64,000 bases of DNA from an uncultured Selenomonadales bacterium (lineage in GTDB: Bacteria > Bacillota > Negativicutes > Acidaminococcales > Acidaminococcaceae). Where the stretch lies: contig OMWZ01000007.1 of assembly GCA_900314855.1 (NCBI GenBank), positions 1 to 64,000 on the forward strand, read 5' to 3'. The translations under genes and the position numbers were made by a program. Below the pieces are notes generated by a model that had not been told where the DNA came from, ran no database searches, and saw nothing but the letters and a program-made list of their open reading frames with translations. Shown here in pieces: positions 18,181 to 27,916 of this stretch (its first letter is position 1; each line of letters opens with the position of its first letter).

Positions 18181-19233
18181 TTATGATTTACTCCGGAGCG
18201 TGTCCCGGAACCCGTCGGGGTTCTTCAGGAGAGTCTCCAGATAATGATGCAGATAATTCATCACGGCGATGACTTTGCGGTATTCCATGCGGGTCGGTCC
18301 GAGGACCGCCATGGTGCCGACGATTTCGCCGTTCAGCCGGTACGTGGCCTGGACCATGCTGCAGTCCTTGATGCCCGTGAATTTATTCTCCGCGCCGATC
18401 GTGACTTTCAGTCCCGACTGGTTGTTGGCACTGACCAGGTCTTTCACGACCTTCTCCTCTTCCAGGATGCCCAAGAGATCCTTGACGCGGTCCATATTCT
18501 GGAATTCCGGCTGGTTGAGAAGCTGTTTGGTGCCGCCCAGGAAGACTTTCTGCTCGCTGTTCTTCGCGGCAATGGCCCGCAGGGTCCGTTGCAGGGAATG
18601 GAGCATCACTTCGTCGTGGGAAACTTCGTAATACACGTTCTGCAGGACGTCGGCGTCGATTTCCGCGATAGGCCTCCCTTCGAGGAGCTTGCTCACGCGG
18701 CCCGCCAGGTAGTCCAGCTCGGCCGGGGTCATGCCCGCCGGGACGGTAATGAGGCCGTTGTCCATGGCCCCGTCGTCCGTGACGATGCACAGGATGACCT
18801 GCGTTTCGTTCAGAGGCAGGAACTTGATGTATTGGAATCGGGCCGCCGATTTTTTATTGGCCACGATGACCGAAACGGACTGGGTCATACGGGAAAGGAT
18901 CTTCGCCGTAGACTTAAAGATATCGTCCATGTTGCGGATCCGTTCCCGGAACCACCCGTCGATGAGGGCCATGTCGTTGTCCGTCAGGGTTCCCGGTTTC
19001 AGGGAGTCGACGTACAGGCGATAGGCCGCCGCCGAAGGAACGCGACCGGCGGACGTGTGCGGCTGCTCGAGGTATCCGAGCAGCTCCAGATCACTCATCT
19101 CGTTGCGGATCGTGGCCGGGCTGAGGCCCAGATCGTGCTTTCGGGCAATCGCTCTCGAACCGACCGGTTCCGCCGTTTCGATATAGTCTTCGATGATGAT
19201 CTGCAGGATTTTTCTTTTTCTGTCTGTGAGCAT
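18181..19233 (-). CDS. hrcA: HrcA, heat-shock repressor
   Basis: This 350-aa protein has the N-terminal winged helix of HrcA (LTDRKRKILQIIIEDYIETAEPVGSR... LGLSPATIRNEMSDLE) and the GAF-like regulatory domain. HrcA binds the CIRCE operator when folded with the help of GroEL and represses heat-shock genes. It is the first gene of the operon hrcA-grpE-dnaK-dnaJ, and a CIRCE lies 55 bp upstream of its start, so it controls its own operon. Confidence 0.98.
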   Translation of the reverse strand: MLTDRKRKILQIIIEDYIETAEPVGSRAIARKHDLGLSPATIRNEMSDLELLGYLEQPHTSAGRVPSAAAYRLYVDSLKPGTLTDNDMALIDGWFRERIRNMDDIFKSTAKILSRMTQSVSVIVANKKSAARFQYIKFLPLNETQVILCIVTDDGAMDNGLITVPAGMTPAELDYLAGRVSKLLEGRPIAEIDADVLQNVYYEVSHDEVMLHSLQRTLRAIAAKNSEQKVFLGGTKQLLNQPEFQNMDRVKDLLGILEEEKVVKDLVSANNQSGLKVTIGAENKFTGIKDCSMVQATYRLNGEIVGTMAVLGPTRMEYRKVIAVMNYLHHYLETLLKNPDGFRDTLRSKS

Positions 19234-19287
19234 AATCCCACCTCATCCTCTGTATTCCAAGCACCGAAAAAGGGCGGTGCCGTTCTA

Positions 19288-19314
19288 TTAGCACTCATAC
19301 TTGTGGAGTGCTAA
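19288..19314 (-). promoter_or_regulatory. CIRCE operator (HrcA binding site)
   Basis: The inverted repeat TTAGCACTC, nine bases, GAGTGCTAA is perfect. It begins about ten bases after the expected transcription start and would block the hrcA promoter when HrcA is bound. Confidence 0.97.
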
Positions 19315-19330
19315 CATCATTTACAATGTT

Positions 19331-19359
19331 AGAATAGCACCGCCCCTTGGCCTTGTCAA
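19331..19359 (-). promoter_or_regulatory. Sigma-A promoter of the hrcA operon
   Basis: On the minus strand a perfect -35 TTGACA (19354-19359) is followed after 17 bp by TATTCT (19331-19336). Transcription should start near 19324, directly before the CIRCE. The -10 lies inside an imperfect inverted repeat (19271-19287 against 19331-19347). The stretch 19360-19461 holds nothing else that I can support. Confidence 0.88.
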
Positions 19360-19461
19360 TAGTCAAAAGGTAAAATTTTCACTTTTAAGCGGTATTTCAC
19401 AATTATTTCGTATCCGCCGCGTCCGCCCGGTCCGTTCAAGTCTGTTCCGGCCCCGCGGACG

Positions 19462-20727
19462 TCAATCCCACAGGCGGATGAACGCTTCGAAGGCTTCGTT
19501 GCCGTAGCGCATGCCGTACGGCGTCAGGGCCATGCGGTCCCCGTCCAGGTAGAGCATGCCCCGGTGGATGAGATTCGCCATTTCTTCCTTATATAGGGAG
19601 CGGATGTCGACGCCGAAGCGGGTGCCCAACTCCTCCAGGGACACGCCCTGAACCATCCGGAGGCCCATGAAGAGGGCCTCTTCCAGGCGGGTCGCGACGT
19701 CCAGGTCTTCTTCGTCCCACCAGGGACTCCCCTGCGCTGCCGCAGCCGCTCCGCCCGCAGGGATATTTCCTGCCCCGACGGCAGGTGTGCCCGGGGTACG
19801 CGGCCCTGCCCCGGCGGGCAAGCCGGCCTCCACGGCGGCAAGGTAGTCTGCCACGCCGGCCGGATTCGTCCGCCGGCGCCGGCCGTCGAACCCGCAGGCG
19901 GCGGCGCCGAAGGCGGCATAGGGCTCATAGCGCCAGTAGACCTGGTTGTGCCGCGACTCCTGGCCCGGCGCGGCGTAGTTGGAAATTTCGTAGCGCCGCA
20001 GGCCCCGGGCGGTCCAGAAGCGGTCCGTCGCCTCGTACATGGCATAGACCGTATCTTCGTCGGGCAGCGTCACGCGGCCCGATGCCACGAGGCGTTCCAG
20101 GGGCGTGCCCTCTTCCAGGATCAGGCTGTACGCCGACACGTGCCGCAAGCCCAGGGCCGCCGCTTCTTCCAGTGTTTTCCCGTACGAGTCCAGGGTCTGC
20201 CCCGGCAGGCCGTACATCAAATCGATGCTGACCCGTTCGAACCCTGCCGCCTTGGCCAGGGCCACGGCTTCCTTCGCCTCCGCCGCCGTGTGGATGCGGC
20301 CGATGGCCCGCAGTTCCCGGTCCTGCAGGGACTGGACGCCCAGGCTGACGCGGGTGAAGCCAAGCTCCCGCAGGGCGCGCAGGGACGAGGCGTCCACCGT
20401 GCCGGGGTTCGCTTCCACCGTCGCTTCGGCAGGCCGGTTCCACCAGCCAGCTTCCCTCAGGGCCGCCACGACACGGCCGAGCTGGTCCGTCGTCAGGACG
20501 GTCGGCGTGCCGCCGCCGAAATAAATCGTCGCGTCCGGCGCCACAGGCAACGCGCCGTACCAGCCGTCCGCGCGTCCCTGCCGAATTTCCCTGCACAAGG
20601 CCCGCACATAGCGTTCCCGCACGTCGGCGGAGCAGCCGGCGTAGGACGGGAAATCACAGTACAGGCATTTTTGTAAACAAAAAGGGGTATGGACGTATAC
20701 CCCTTGAATCATTTCCTGTGATTTCAT
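19462..20727 (-). CDS. hemW: HemW-like radical SAM protein
   Basis: The protein of about 421 aa starts MKSQEMIQGVYVHTPFC and carries the radical-SAM cluster motif HTPFCLQKCLYCDF, with the extra aromatic and cysteine pattern of HemW (formerly called HemN-like). YFGGGTPTVL and GVQSLQDRELRAIGR are further family motifs. HemW is thought to be a heme chaperone, not a coproporphyrinogen oxidase. I use the ATG at 20727; the longer frame to 20910 would overlap lepA. An alanine/glycine-rich insertion occurs near residues 320-350. It lies 44 bp after lepA and is probably co-transcribed. Confidence 0.9.
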   Translation of the reverse strand: MKSQEMIQGVYVHTPFCLQKCLYCDFPSYAGCSADVRERYVRALCREIRQGRADGWYGALPVAPDATIYFGGGTPTVLTTDQLGRVVAALREAGWWNRPAEATVEANPGTVDASSLRALRELGFTRVSLGVQSLQDRELRAIGRIHTAAEAKEAVALAKAAGFERVSIDLMYGLPGQTLDSYGKTLEEAAALGLRHVSAYSLILEEGTPLERLVASGRVTLPDEDTVYAMYEATDRFWTARGLRRYEISNYAAPGQESRHNQVYWRYEPYAAFGAAACGFDGRRRRTNPAGVADYLAAVEAGLPAGAGPRTPGTPAVGAGNIPAGGAAAAAQGSPWWDEEDLDVATRLEEALFMGLRMVQGVSLEELGTRFGVDIRSLYKEEMANLIHRGMLYLDGDRMALTPYGMRYGNEAFEAFIRLWD

Positions 20728-20771
20728 TGGTTTTCCCGGCACCCTTCTTTTCGCGTCCCGTTGTCCGCGCC

Positions 20772-22574
20772 TTATTTCTTGTCCATGCTCAGGATGGCCA
20801 TAAAGGCTTCCTGGGGCAGTTCGACCGTACCGACCTGTTTCATGCGCTTTTTGCCGGCCTTCTGCTTTTCCAGCAATTTCCGTTTCCGGCTGATGTCGCC
20901 GCCGTAGCACTTGGCCAGGACGTCTTTGCGAAGGGCCGCCACATCCTCGCGGGCGATGACTTTGTTGCCGATGGCCGCCTGGACGGGAATCTGGAACTGC
21001 TGGCGCGGAATGAGGCTGCGCAGCCGTTCCACAAGCTTGCGGCCCTGGACCTGGGCGTTGCTGCGGTGGACGATGGCCGACAGGGCGTCGACGGGGTCGC
21101 CGTTGAGCAGGATATCCACTTTGACGAGGTCGCTTTCGCGGTAGCCCGCCAGTTCATAGTCCAGGGAGGCATAGCCGCGACTGCACGATTTGAGGCGGTC
21201 GAAGTAGTCGAAGATGATTTCCGACAGCGGCAGGGCGTAGTGGATCATGACGCGGTCTTCGTCCAGATAGGTCATGTTCTCGTACTCGCCGCGTTTTTCC
21301 TGGGACAGCTCCATCACGGAGCCCACGTATTCCTTCGGAACAATGATGGTGGCCCGCACGAAAGGCTCGTCCACGCTGGCAATCGTCGTCTGGTCCGGGA
21401 AGGCTGACGGATTGTCCACGAGGGCGATGTCGCCGTTCGTCTTGTGGAGCTGGTAGACGACGTTCGGCGCCGTCGTAATCAAATCGAGCTTGAATTCCCT
21501 CTCCAAACGTTCCTTAATGACGTCCATGTGGAGCAGTCCCAGGAAGCCGCAGCGGAAGCCGAAGCCGAGGGCCGTCGAAGTTTCCGGTTCAAAAAGGAGC
21601 GCCGCGTCGTTGAGCTGCAGTTTTTCCAGAGCGTCGCGCAGGTTGTCGTAATCCGTGTTTTCCACGGGATACAAGCCGCAGAAAACCATGGGCGTAGCCT
21701 TGCGGTAGCCTGGCAGGGCCTCGTCGCAGGGACGGTTCGCGTCGGTCACGGTGTCGCCCACGCGGGCCTCCCCGACGGTTTTGATGGACGCCGCCAGGAA
21801 CCCTACCTCCCCCGCGGTCAGGACCTCCACATTTTCCGGGTTGGGCTTGAAAATGCCCACTTCCGTCACCTCGTACTCGGTGCCGGTGGACACCATGCGG
21901 ATTTTCATGCCCTTTTTGACGGAACCGTCGTAAAGGCGCAGGTAAAGCAGGACGCCTTTGTAGCTGTCGAATTTGGAGTCGAAGACCAGAGCCTTCAGGG
22001 GCTTCGCCGCGTCGCCCTGCGGAGCCGGTACGCGCTGGACGATGGCTTCCAGGATATCCCCGACGCCTTCGCCCGTCTTGGCGCTGCACAGGACGGCTTC
22101 GCTGGCATCGATGCCGAGGACGTCCTCGATTTCCTTCTTCACCTTGTCCGGATCGGCGCTGGGAAGATCGATCTTGTTGATGACAGGAATGATCTCCAGG
22201 TCGTTGTCCAGGGCCAGGTACGTGTTGGCCAGGGTCTGGGCCTCAATGCCCTGGGAGGCATCGATGACGAGGAGAGCCCCCTCGCAGGCCGCCAGGGCGC
22301 GGGAAACCTCGTAGTTGAAATCCACATGGCCCGGCGTATCGATGAAATTCAGCATATACTGCTGTCCGTCGGACGCCTGGTAAAAGGCGCGCACAGCCTG
22401 GTCCTTGATGGTAATACCGCGTTCCCGCTCCAAATCCATGGAATCGAGAATCTGCTCCGCCATTTCGCGCTTCTGCAGCGTCCCCGTCTTTTCAATCAAA
22501 CGGTCTGCCAAGGTCGACTTGCCGTGGTCGATGTGGGCGATGATGGAAAAATTGCGAATGTGATCTTGCTGCAT
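20772..22574 (-). CDS. lepA: LepA (EF-4), ribosome-associated GTPase
   Basis: This 600-aa protein has the translational GTPase motifs [22 protein letters not shown] and NKIDLP, and the LepA-specific C-terminus ending [31 protein letters not shown] in part. It assists ribosome function under stress and in initiation. It is the first gene of the lepA-hemW pair and has its own promoter upstream. Confidence 0.98.
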   Translation of the reverse strand: MQQDHIRNFSIIAHIDHGKSTLADRLIEKTGTLQKREMAEQILDSMDLERERGITIKDQAVRAFYQASDGQQYMLNFIDTPGHVDFNYEVSRALAACEGALLVIDASQGIEAQTLANTYLALDNDLEIIPVINKIDLPSADPDKVKKEIEDVLGIDASEAVLCSAKTGEGVGDILEAIVQRVPAPQGDAAKPLKALVFDSKFDSYKGVLLYLRLYDGSVKKGMKIRMVSTGTEYEVTEVGIFKPNPENVEVLTAGEVGFLAASIKTVGEARVGDTVTDANRPCDEALPGYRKATPMVFCGLYPVENTDYDNLRDALEKLQLNDAALLFEPETSTALGFGFRCGFLGLLHMDVIKERLEREFKLDLITTAPNVVYQLHKTNGDIALVDNPSAFPDQTTIASVDEPFVRATIIVPKEYVGSVMELSQEKRGEYENMTYLDEDRVMIHYALPLSEIIFDYFDRLKSCSRGYASLDYELAGYRESDLVKVDILLNGDPVDALSAIVHRSNAQVQGRKLVERLRSLIPRQQFQIPVQAAIGNKVIAREDVAALRKDVLAKCYGGDISRKRKLLEKQKAGKKRMKQVGTVELPQEAFMAILSMDKK

Positions 22575-22672
22575 GACTGTATCTCTGTATCCGGGCTTGC
22601 GCCCGCCTTTCTGAAAAGTGGACCGGCAGGATGTCCGGCGCCGTCGGGACGCGGCTCCTGCGTTAATATCTT

Positions 22673-22701
22673 ATTATACCAAACCGTTTCAATTGTTGCA
22701 A
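22673..22701 (-). promoter_or_regulatory. Promoter of lepA
   Basis: On the minus strand TTGCAA (22696-22701) is followed after 17 bp by a perfect TATAAT (22673-22678), about 100 bp upstream of the lepA start. Confidence 0.7.
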
Positions 22702-22758
22702 TTTATCTGTCCCCATCGGGCCTGGGGCGGCGGGTTCCATGATTTCCGCCGTCTTTTC

Positions 22759-22787
22759 TTGACAAGGGGCAGCGAAACAGGTATTTT
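22759..22787 (+). promoter_or_regulatory. Promoter of the transsulfuration genes
   Basis: A perfect TTGACA (22759-22764), 17 bp and TATTTT (22782-22787) lie about 50 bp before the start codon at 22837. A ribosome site, AGGGAGGAA, follows at 22822-22830. I see no riboswitch or T-box in the short leader. Confidence 0.75.
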
Positions 22788-22836
22788 GTAAGCTACATAC
22801 ATATTGCTTCGCTAGGATATAAGGGAGGAATTCCGC

Positions 22837-23988
22837 ATGAACTTTTCCACTTTGTGCATTCACGGGGGATATAAACCCGACGCGACGGGCAGCGTCGTCG
22901 CGCCCATTTACCCGACCACGGCCTACGCCCACCCGGGCGTGCGCCGGAGTACGGGCTATGACTACATCCGCACGCAGAATCCGACGCGGGAACAGCTCGA
23001 AAAGACCCTGGCCCTGCTGGAGAACGGCTGCGCGGCCTTCGCCTTTTCGTCGGGCATGGCGGCGGTCCAGTGTCTTCTGGAGACCTTCTCCCCCGGCGAC
23101 CACTTTCTCGCCACGGACGACCTCTACGGCGGTTCCATCCGTCTCTTCCACGCCATTTCCCAAAAGAACGGCATCACCTACACGTCCGTCGACACAGGCG
23201 ACCTGGAGGCGGTAAAAAGGGCCTGGCGGCCTGAAACGAAGGCCGTCTACCTGGAAACGCCGTCCAATCCGACCATGCGTGTCACCGATATCCGCGCCGT
23301 CAGCCAGTGGGCCCACGCCAAGGGGCTGAAAGTCATCGTGGACAATACCTTCCTGACGCCGTATTTCCAGCAGCCCTTGAATCTGGGCGCTGACATCGTC
23401 CTGCACAGCGCCACCAAGTACCTGGGCGGCCACAACGATATCCTGGCCGGCGTCCTTGTGGCCAAGCACGAAGAAGACGCGGAAAAGATCCGTTTCCTGC
23501 ATAATACCATCGGCGCCTGCCTGGATCCCTTCAACAGCTGGCTCCTGAGCCGCGGCCTCAAGACCCTGCCCCTGCGCATGGAACGCCACGCCGCGTCGGC
23601 CTGGAAGATCGCCCGGTGGCTCCAGGGGCAGCCGAAGGTGAAAAAGGTTCTCTACCCGGGGCTGCCCGAACGGGCGGACTACGCCGTCAGCAAGGCCCAA
23701 TCGACGGGCTTCGGCGGCATGATTTCCTTTGAGGTCGATACGGAAGAAACGGCACGCCACGTCCTCGAATCGGTCCGCCTGATTTTCTTCGCCGAAAGCC
23801 TGGGCGGCACAGAAAGCCTCCTGACCTACCCTCTGCTCCAGACCCACGCGGACGTGCCGAAGGAAGAATGTTACACCAAGGGCATCAACGAACGGCTCCT
23901 GCGCCTGTCCGTCGGCCTCGAGGACGCGGACGACCTGATTGCCGACCTGGCGCAGGCCCTGGCCGGGGGAGGCGCCCATGGACTTTGA
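22837..23988 (+). CDS. Cystathionine gamma-synthase/lyase family PLP enzyme
   Basis: This 383-aa protein belongs to the Cys/Met metabolism PLP family. It carries TQNPTREQLEKTLALLE, SSGMAAVQ and the PLP lysine K194 in LHSATKYLGGHND. Members make cystathionine from an activated homoserine and cysteine, or cleave it. The next gene encodes a C-S beta-lyase, and metA in this window makes O-acylhomoserine, so a cystathionine gamma-synthase role (metB-like) in converting cysteine to homocysteine is the best reading. A gamma-lyase or O-acetylhomoserine sulfhydrylase cannot be excluded from sequence alone. Confidence 0.85.
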   Translation: MNFSTLCIHGGYKPDATGSVVAPIYPTTAYAHPGVRRSTGYDYIRTQNPTREQLEKTLALLENGCAAFAFSSGMAAVQCLLETFSPGDHFLATDDLYGGSIRLFHAISQKNGITYTSVDTGDLEAVKRAWRPETKAVYLETPSNPTMRVTDIRAVSQWAHAKGLKVIVDNTFLTPYFQQPLNLGADIVLHSATKYLGGHNDILAGVLVAKHEEDAEKIRFLHNTIGACLDPFNSWLLSRGLKTLPLRMERHAASAWKIARWLQGQPKVKKVLYPGLPERADYAVSKAQSTGFGGMISFEVDTEETARHVLESVRLIFFAESLGGTESLLTYPLLQTHADVPKEECYTKGINERLLRLSVGLEDADDLIADLAQALAGGGAHGL

Positions 23989-25150
23989 TGTGGTTCCCGA
24001 CCGCCGTGGCACAGACTGCCTGAAATACGACGCCGCCGAACGGCGCGGCTATCCGAAAGACGTGCTGCCCCTCTGGGTGGCCGATATGGATTTTCCCGTA
24101 GCGCCGGCCATTACGGAAGCCCTGCGCCGCCGCCTCGAACATCCCGTCTACGGGTACAGCGAAGCCGACCCGGCCCGGTACGGCGCCGTCCTGAAACACT
24201 GGTTCCGGACGCAGCACGGCTGGGACCTCGACCCGACCTGGCTCGTCCAGACGCCAGGCGTCGTCTTCGCCCTGGCCGCCGCGGTCTGCGCCTTTACGGA
24301 CCCCGGCGACGCAGTCCTGATCAACCAGCCGGTCTACTACCCCTTCAGCGAGGACATCCTCACGAACAACCGGCGCCGCGTATCCAGCGACCTGGTCCTG
24401 CGGGACGGCCGATACGAAATCGATTTCGACGACATGGAACGGAAAATCGTGGACAACCACGTCAAGCTGTACCTGCTGTGCAGCCCCCACAACCCCGTAG
24501 GCCGTGTCTGGACGCGGGAAGAGCTGCGGCGCCTGGGGGATATCTGCCGCCGCCACGGCGTCCTGGTCGCCGCCGACGAAATTCACGAGGACTTTACGTG
24601 GAACGGCTGCCGGCATACGGTCTACGCCTCCCTGGGCCCGGAATTCGCCGACCACTGCCTTGTCCTGACGGCGCCAAGCAAGACCTTCAACATCGCGGGC
24701 CTGCAAGTGTCGAACATCTTCATTCCCAACGCGGCCCTGCGGGAACGGTTCCGCAGGCAGGTCGACGCTTTCGGCTACAGCCAGCTCAACACCCTGGGCC
24801 TCGTCGCCGCCGAAGCGGCCCTGCGGGATGGCCTGCCCTGGCTGCGGGAAGTGCGGGCCTATCTGGAAGGAAATATCCGTTTCTTCCGGGAATATCTGGA
24901 GCGGGAGCTGCCGCAGCTGACCCTCCTCCCGCCCGAAGGCACGTACCTGCTCTGGGTCGATTTCCGCAGGCTCGGATTGACGGAAGCGCGGCGCCAGGAC
25001 CTGTTGGTCCGGCAAGCCCGGTTATGGCTCGACAGCGGGGCCATCTTCGGAAAAGCCGGCGACGGCTTTGAACGGTTCAATATCGCCTGCCCCCGGGCGA
25101 CCTTACGGCAGGCCCTGGCGCAATTAAAAAAGGCGCTGTCGAAAAATTAG
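23978..25150 (+). CDS. MalY/PatB family C-S lyase (cystathionine beta-lyase type)
   Basis: This 390-aa fold-type I PLP enzyme has the MalY/PatB signature LPLWVADMDFPVAPAI near the N-terminus, SPHNPVGRVW, AADEIHEDF and the PLP lysine K235 in TAPSKTFNIAGLQ. Such enzymes cleave cystathionine to homocysteine, pyruvate and ammonia. I use the ATG at 23978, which overlaps the preceding gene by eleven bases and has GGGGGAGG upstream. The coupling supports a joint transsulfuration function. Confidence 0.9.
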   Translation: MDFDVVPDRRGTDCLKYDAAERRGYPKDVLPLWVADMDFPVAPAITEALRRRLEHPVYGYSEADPARYGAVLKHWFRTQHGWDLDPTWLVQTPGVVFALAAAVCAFTDPGDAVLINQPVYYPFSEDILTNNRRRVSSDLVLRDGRYEIDFDDMERKIVDNHVKLYLLCSPHNPVGRVWTREELRRLGDICRRHGVLVAADEIHEDFTWNGCRHTVYASLGPEFADHCLVLTAPSKTFNIAGLQVSNIFIPNAALRERFRRQVDAFGYSQLNTLGLVAAEAALRDGLPWLREVRAYLEGNIRFFREYLERELPQLTLLPPEGTYLLWVDFRRLGLTEARRQDLLVRQARLWLDSGAIFGKAGDGFERFNIACPRATLRQALAQLKKALSKN

Positions 25151-25213
25151 TTGCATAAACGGGGAATGCGTGCTAAAATAGCCTGGTAAAGTTATTTGTA
25201 GGAGGTGAATCCA

Positions 25214-25477
25214 TTGCCTAACATCAAATCGTCCATCCGTAGCGTAAAGACCGATGCAGAACGCCGCGCCAAGAACGCGCAGGAGAAATCCGCCATGCGC
25301 AGCGCCGCCAAGAAGGTAGAAGCCCAGGCGAAAGCCGGCAGCGCGGAAGAAGCCGCCGCTACCCTGAAAGTCGCATCCGGTTTGCTCGATAAAGCAGCCC
25401 AGGCCGGCGTTATCTCCAAGAACGCCGCAGCCCGCAAGAAATCCAAACTTGCCAAAAAAGTGAACGCTGCCAAATAA
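25214..25477 (+). CDS. rpsT: Ribosomal protein S20
   Basis: This 87-aa protein starts at a TTG (25214), giving MPNIKSSIRSVKTDAERRAK, the canonical S20 N-terminus. GGAGGTG at 25201-25207 fixes this start over the in-frame ATG nine bases before it. It is a small basic, Ala/Lys-rich helical protein of the 30S subunit that binds 16S rRNA. Confidence 0.97.
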   Translation: MPNIKSSIRSVKTDAERRAKNAQEKSAMRSAAKKVEAQAKAGSAEEAAATLKVASGLLDKAAQAGVISKNAAARKKSKLAKKVNAAK

Positions 25478-25485
25478 TGAGGAAC

Positions 25486-25543
25486 CAAAAAATCAAGGCT
25501 GCCGCCCACCGTGTACGCACGGGGGCGGCAGCCTTCTTTTTGT
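25486..25543. terminator. Bidirectional terminator between rpsT and nrdR
   Basis: A 13-bp stem pairs aaggctgccgccc (25495-25507) with gggcggcagcctt (25523-25535). It has CTTTTTG on the plus side and GATTTTTTGG on the minus side, so it serves both convergent genes. Confidence 0.9.
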
Positions 25544-25550
25544 CTGCCCT

Positions 25551-26060
25551 TCAGGCCTTTTCTGTCTTTGCCGGGGATTCTCCCTTGCCGGCCTTGGCCG
25601 CCTTGTCGTTGTCGCGGACCAGGCGCTGCAGCTCCTGCATGAAGTTCTGCACGTCCGCGAACTGGCGGTAGACGGACGCGAAGCGCACGTAGGCAATCTG
25701 GTCCGTCTTTTCCAGATGCTGCATGACCAGTTCGCCGATTTCCCGGCTGCTCACTTCGGACTCGCCTTTCAGGCGCAGTTCCCGCTCGATTTCGTGGGCG
25801 ATGTTCTGGATGGTTTCCATGGACACGGGCCGTTTTTCAAAAGCCTTCAGGAGACCGTTGAGCAGTTTCATCCCGTCAAAGAGTTCCCGCCGCCCGTCCT
25901 TCTTGTTGACGACCAGGGGCGCTTCCTCGTACTTTTCGTACGTCGTGAAGCGGCGGCCGCAAGACGGGCATTCCCTCCGGCGGCGAATGGACGCGCCGTT
26001 TTCAACGGAACGGGAATCGATAACCCGGCTGTCTTCAAAGGAACAAAAAGGACATTTCAT
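25551..26060 (-). CDS. nrdR: NrdR, ribonucleotide reductase repressor
   Basis: This 169-aa protein has an N-terminal zinc ribbon (C3, C6, C31, C34 in MKCPFCSFED ... ECPSCGRRF) followed by an ATP-cone domain. NrdR represses nrd genes when it senses ATP/dATP. The start at 26060 gives the canonical MKCPFC terminus; the longer frame is not needed. The C-terminal 25 residues are a Lys/Ala-rich tail. It follows ftsZ, the last dcw gene, with a gap of about 120 bp. Confidence 0.97.
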   Translation of the reverse strand: MKCPFCSFEDSRVIDSRSVENGASIRRRRECPSCGRRFTTYEKYEEAPLVVNKKDGRRELFDGMKLLNGLLKAFEKRPVSMETIQNIAHEIERELRLKGESEVSSREIGELVMQHLEKTDQIAYVRFASVYRQFADVQNFMQELQRLVRDNDKAAKAGKGESPAKTEKA

Positions 26061-26181
26061 GGCGCAACTCTCCTCTCCCTGCACTCTGTGGAGCGTGGAA
26101 TCCGGTGCGGACCCGGTGATGATATGACAAAGCGGCAGACTGCGCTGCCGCCTCCGTCTCCGTATGAACGGCCTGCCGTCT

Positions 26182-27378
26182 TTAACGGCCGCCCTGCATC
26201 CAGGGCGGAATTTCTGCTGGCATGACCGTGTTTTCCTTTAAATTGTTGCTGATGACGTGCCCGTCGCCTCGGAGCGACTTCGGTGCCGCCGGCGCTTCCG
26301 GCGCCGGGGCGGACGAACGGACGGAATCTTTCTTGCCGTCGGCCCGTTTGCTCTTCCAGCCGACAGGGTTGGCCTTGGCCTGCCCGCCTACGGCGGGATT
26401 GCTGCCGCGGAAGCCCGTGGCGATGACGGTGACGCGGATCTCGTCCTGCAGGCTCTCGTCGATGACGGCGCCGAAGATAATGTTCGCTTCCGGATCGACG
26501 GCTTCCGTAATGATGTTGGATGCTTCCGTGACGTCGAACAAGGACAGGTCCTTGCCGCCGGTAATGTTGAAGAGGACGCCCCGGGCGCCTTCGATGGAGG
26601 CTTCCAGCAAGGGGCTCTTGATGGCGGCTTCCGCGGCCGAGACCGCGCCGTTGTCTCCCTTGGCCGTTCCGATGCCCATCAGGGCGGAGCCGGCATCGGA
26701 CATGATGGTCTTGACATCGGCAAAGTCGGCGTTGATGACGCCGGGAACGGCAATCAAGTCGGAAATGCCCTGAACGCCCTGCCGCAGGACATCATCGGCA
26801 ATCTTGAAGGCGTCCAGCATGCTCGTGCGGCGGTCAATGACCTGAAGCAGGCGGTCGTTGGGAATAGTGATCAGCGTATCGACTTTGTCCTTCAGATTGA
26901 CGATTCCGCCTTCGGCCTGGTTCATGCGCCGTTTGCCTTCAAAGGAGAACGGCTTGGTCACGACGCCGACCGTGAGGGCGCCGGCCTTCTTGGCGCAATC
27001 CGCCACGATGGGAGCCGCGCCGGTACCCGTGCCGCCGCCCATGCCGGCAGTGACAAAGACCATATCGGCGCCTTTGAGCTGTTCCGTCAGTTCTTCGACC
27101 GATTCCTGGGCCGCCTTTTCCCCGATTTCCGGATTCGCGCCGGCACCGAGGCCCTTGGTCAGCTTTTCCCCGATCTGGATCTTCTTCTGGGCTTTGGAAA
27201 GGATCAGGGCCTGGGCATCGCAGTTCACGGCGATAAAATCCACGCCCTTCACACCGGCGTCAATCATACGGTTGACAGCGTTGCCGCCGCCGCCGCCGAC
27301 GCCTACGACTTTGATCTTGGCCAAGTTGGCCTGTTCGATACCGGAATCGACGGTGTCGTTCGTGACGTTCTCAAACAT
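26182..27378 (-). CDS. ftsZ: FtsZ, cell division tubulin
   Basis: This 398-aa protein has the FtsZ GTP-binding signatures [16 protein letters not shown] and [13 protein letters not shown], the T7-type loop region NADFADVK, and a C-terminal peptide [11 protein letters not shown] that binds membrane anchors. It assembles the division ring. I use the ATG at 27378 with GGGGGAAC upstream. The usual anchor gene ftsA is not next to it; sbp and a DUF881 gene are upstream instead. Confidence 0.98.
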   Translation of the reverse strand: MFENVTNDTVDSGIEQANLAKIKVVGVGGGGGNAVNRMIDAGVKGVDFIAVNCDAQALILSKAQKKIQIGEKLTKGLGAGANPEIGEKAAQESVEELTEQLKGADMVFVTAGMGGGTGTGAAPIVADCAKKAGALTVGVVTKPFSFEGKRRMNQAEGGIVNLKDKVDTLITIPNDRLLQVIDRRTSMLDAFKIADDVLRQGVQGISDLIAVPGVINADFADVKTIMSDAGSALMGIGTAKGDNGAVSAAEAAIKSPLLEASIEGARGVLFNITGGKDLSLFDVTEASNIITEAVDPEANIIFGAVIDESLQDEIRVTVIATGFRGSNPAVGGQAKANPVGWKSKRADGKKDSVRSSAPAPEAPAAPKSLRGDGHVISNNLKENTVMPAEIPPWMQGGR

Positions 27379-27473
27379 AGTTAGGTTCCCCCTGCTCAAA
27401 ATTCCCTCCGGCAAAACCGGCGGGATCATTGCCAAATTCTGGCTATACTGCCGTATATTGTGTTTACGGTATG

Positions 27474-27502
27474 ATTATAACACTATTCTACCACATTTTG
27501 AA
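27474..27502 (-). promoter_or_regulatory. Likely ftsZ promoter
   Basis: On the minus strand TTCAAA (27497-27502), 17 bp and a perfect TATAAT (27474-27479) precede ftsZ by about 95 bp. A 150-bp gap separates ftsZ from sbp, which fits a separate promoter for ftsZ. Confidence 0.6.
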
Positions 27503-27529
27503 CGGAATATGTGAAAAAGTTCCACGACT

Positions 27530-27916
27530 TCACAACTTATTCGGATCCTGTCCGGCCTCTGCTTCCTTCCGTTCCAGCTCCTTCTCCTTTTCTTCGAGAT
27601 ACAGCCGGCGGATGATGGCCAGGTTATTGAAGACGCGCATACCCAGTACGAGAATAACAATCAAGTAAAAGTCGATGTTCAGCAAGGTGCCGGCGTAGCA
27701 GAAGAAAACGGCCACGAGCATATTGACAAAGAACCCCGACAGGAAGACCGTGTTCTCGTACCGGTTTTCCATGGCGGCGCGCAGCCCGCCGAACACCGTA
27801 TCGAGGCCCGACATGAGGGCCACGGAAAAGTACGGCGCATAGGATTTCGGGATATAGCCTGGCGTGACGATGCCCAGGGCCACGCCGAGGGCCAGTCCCA
27901 GCAGTACGTAGATCAT
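27530..27916 (-). CDS. sbp: Sbp-like small basic membrane protein (DUF1290)
   Basis: This 128-aa protein has three predicted membrane segments and begins MIYVLLGLALGVALGIVTPGYIP, typical of the DUF1290 or small basic protein family found beside ftsZ in Bacillota. The GLRAAMENRYENTVFLSGFF stretch is well conserved in memory of the family. Its role is unknown. It overlaps the DUF881 gene by four bases (ATGA) and ends with a charged Glu/Lys-rich tail. Confidence 0.88.
   Translation of the reverse strand: MIYVLLGLALGVALGIVTPGYIPKSYAPYFSVALMSGLDTVFGGLRAAMENRYENTVFLSGFFVNMLVAVFFCYAGTLLNIDFYLIVILVLGMRVFNNLAIIRRLYLEEKEKELERKEAEAGQDPNKL

Noticed and set aside
21444..22742. A 432-codon plus-strand frame opposite lepA
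   Set aside because: It is antisense to an unambiguous LepA and has no start signal.
22663..24012. A 449-codon minus-strand frame opposite the cystathionine gamma-synthase gene
   Set aside because: It overlaps a certain PLP enzyme on the other strand and reads as its shadow.
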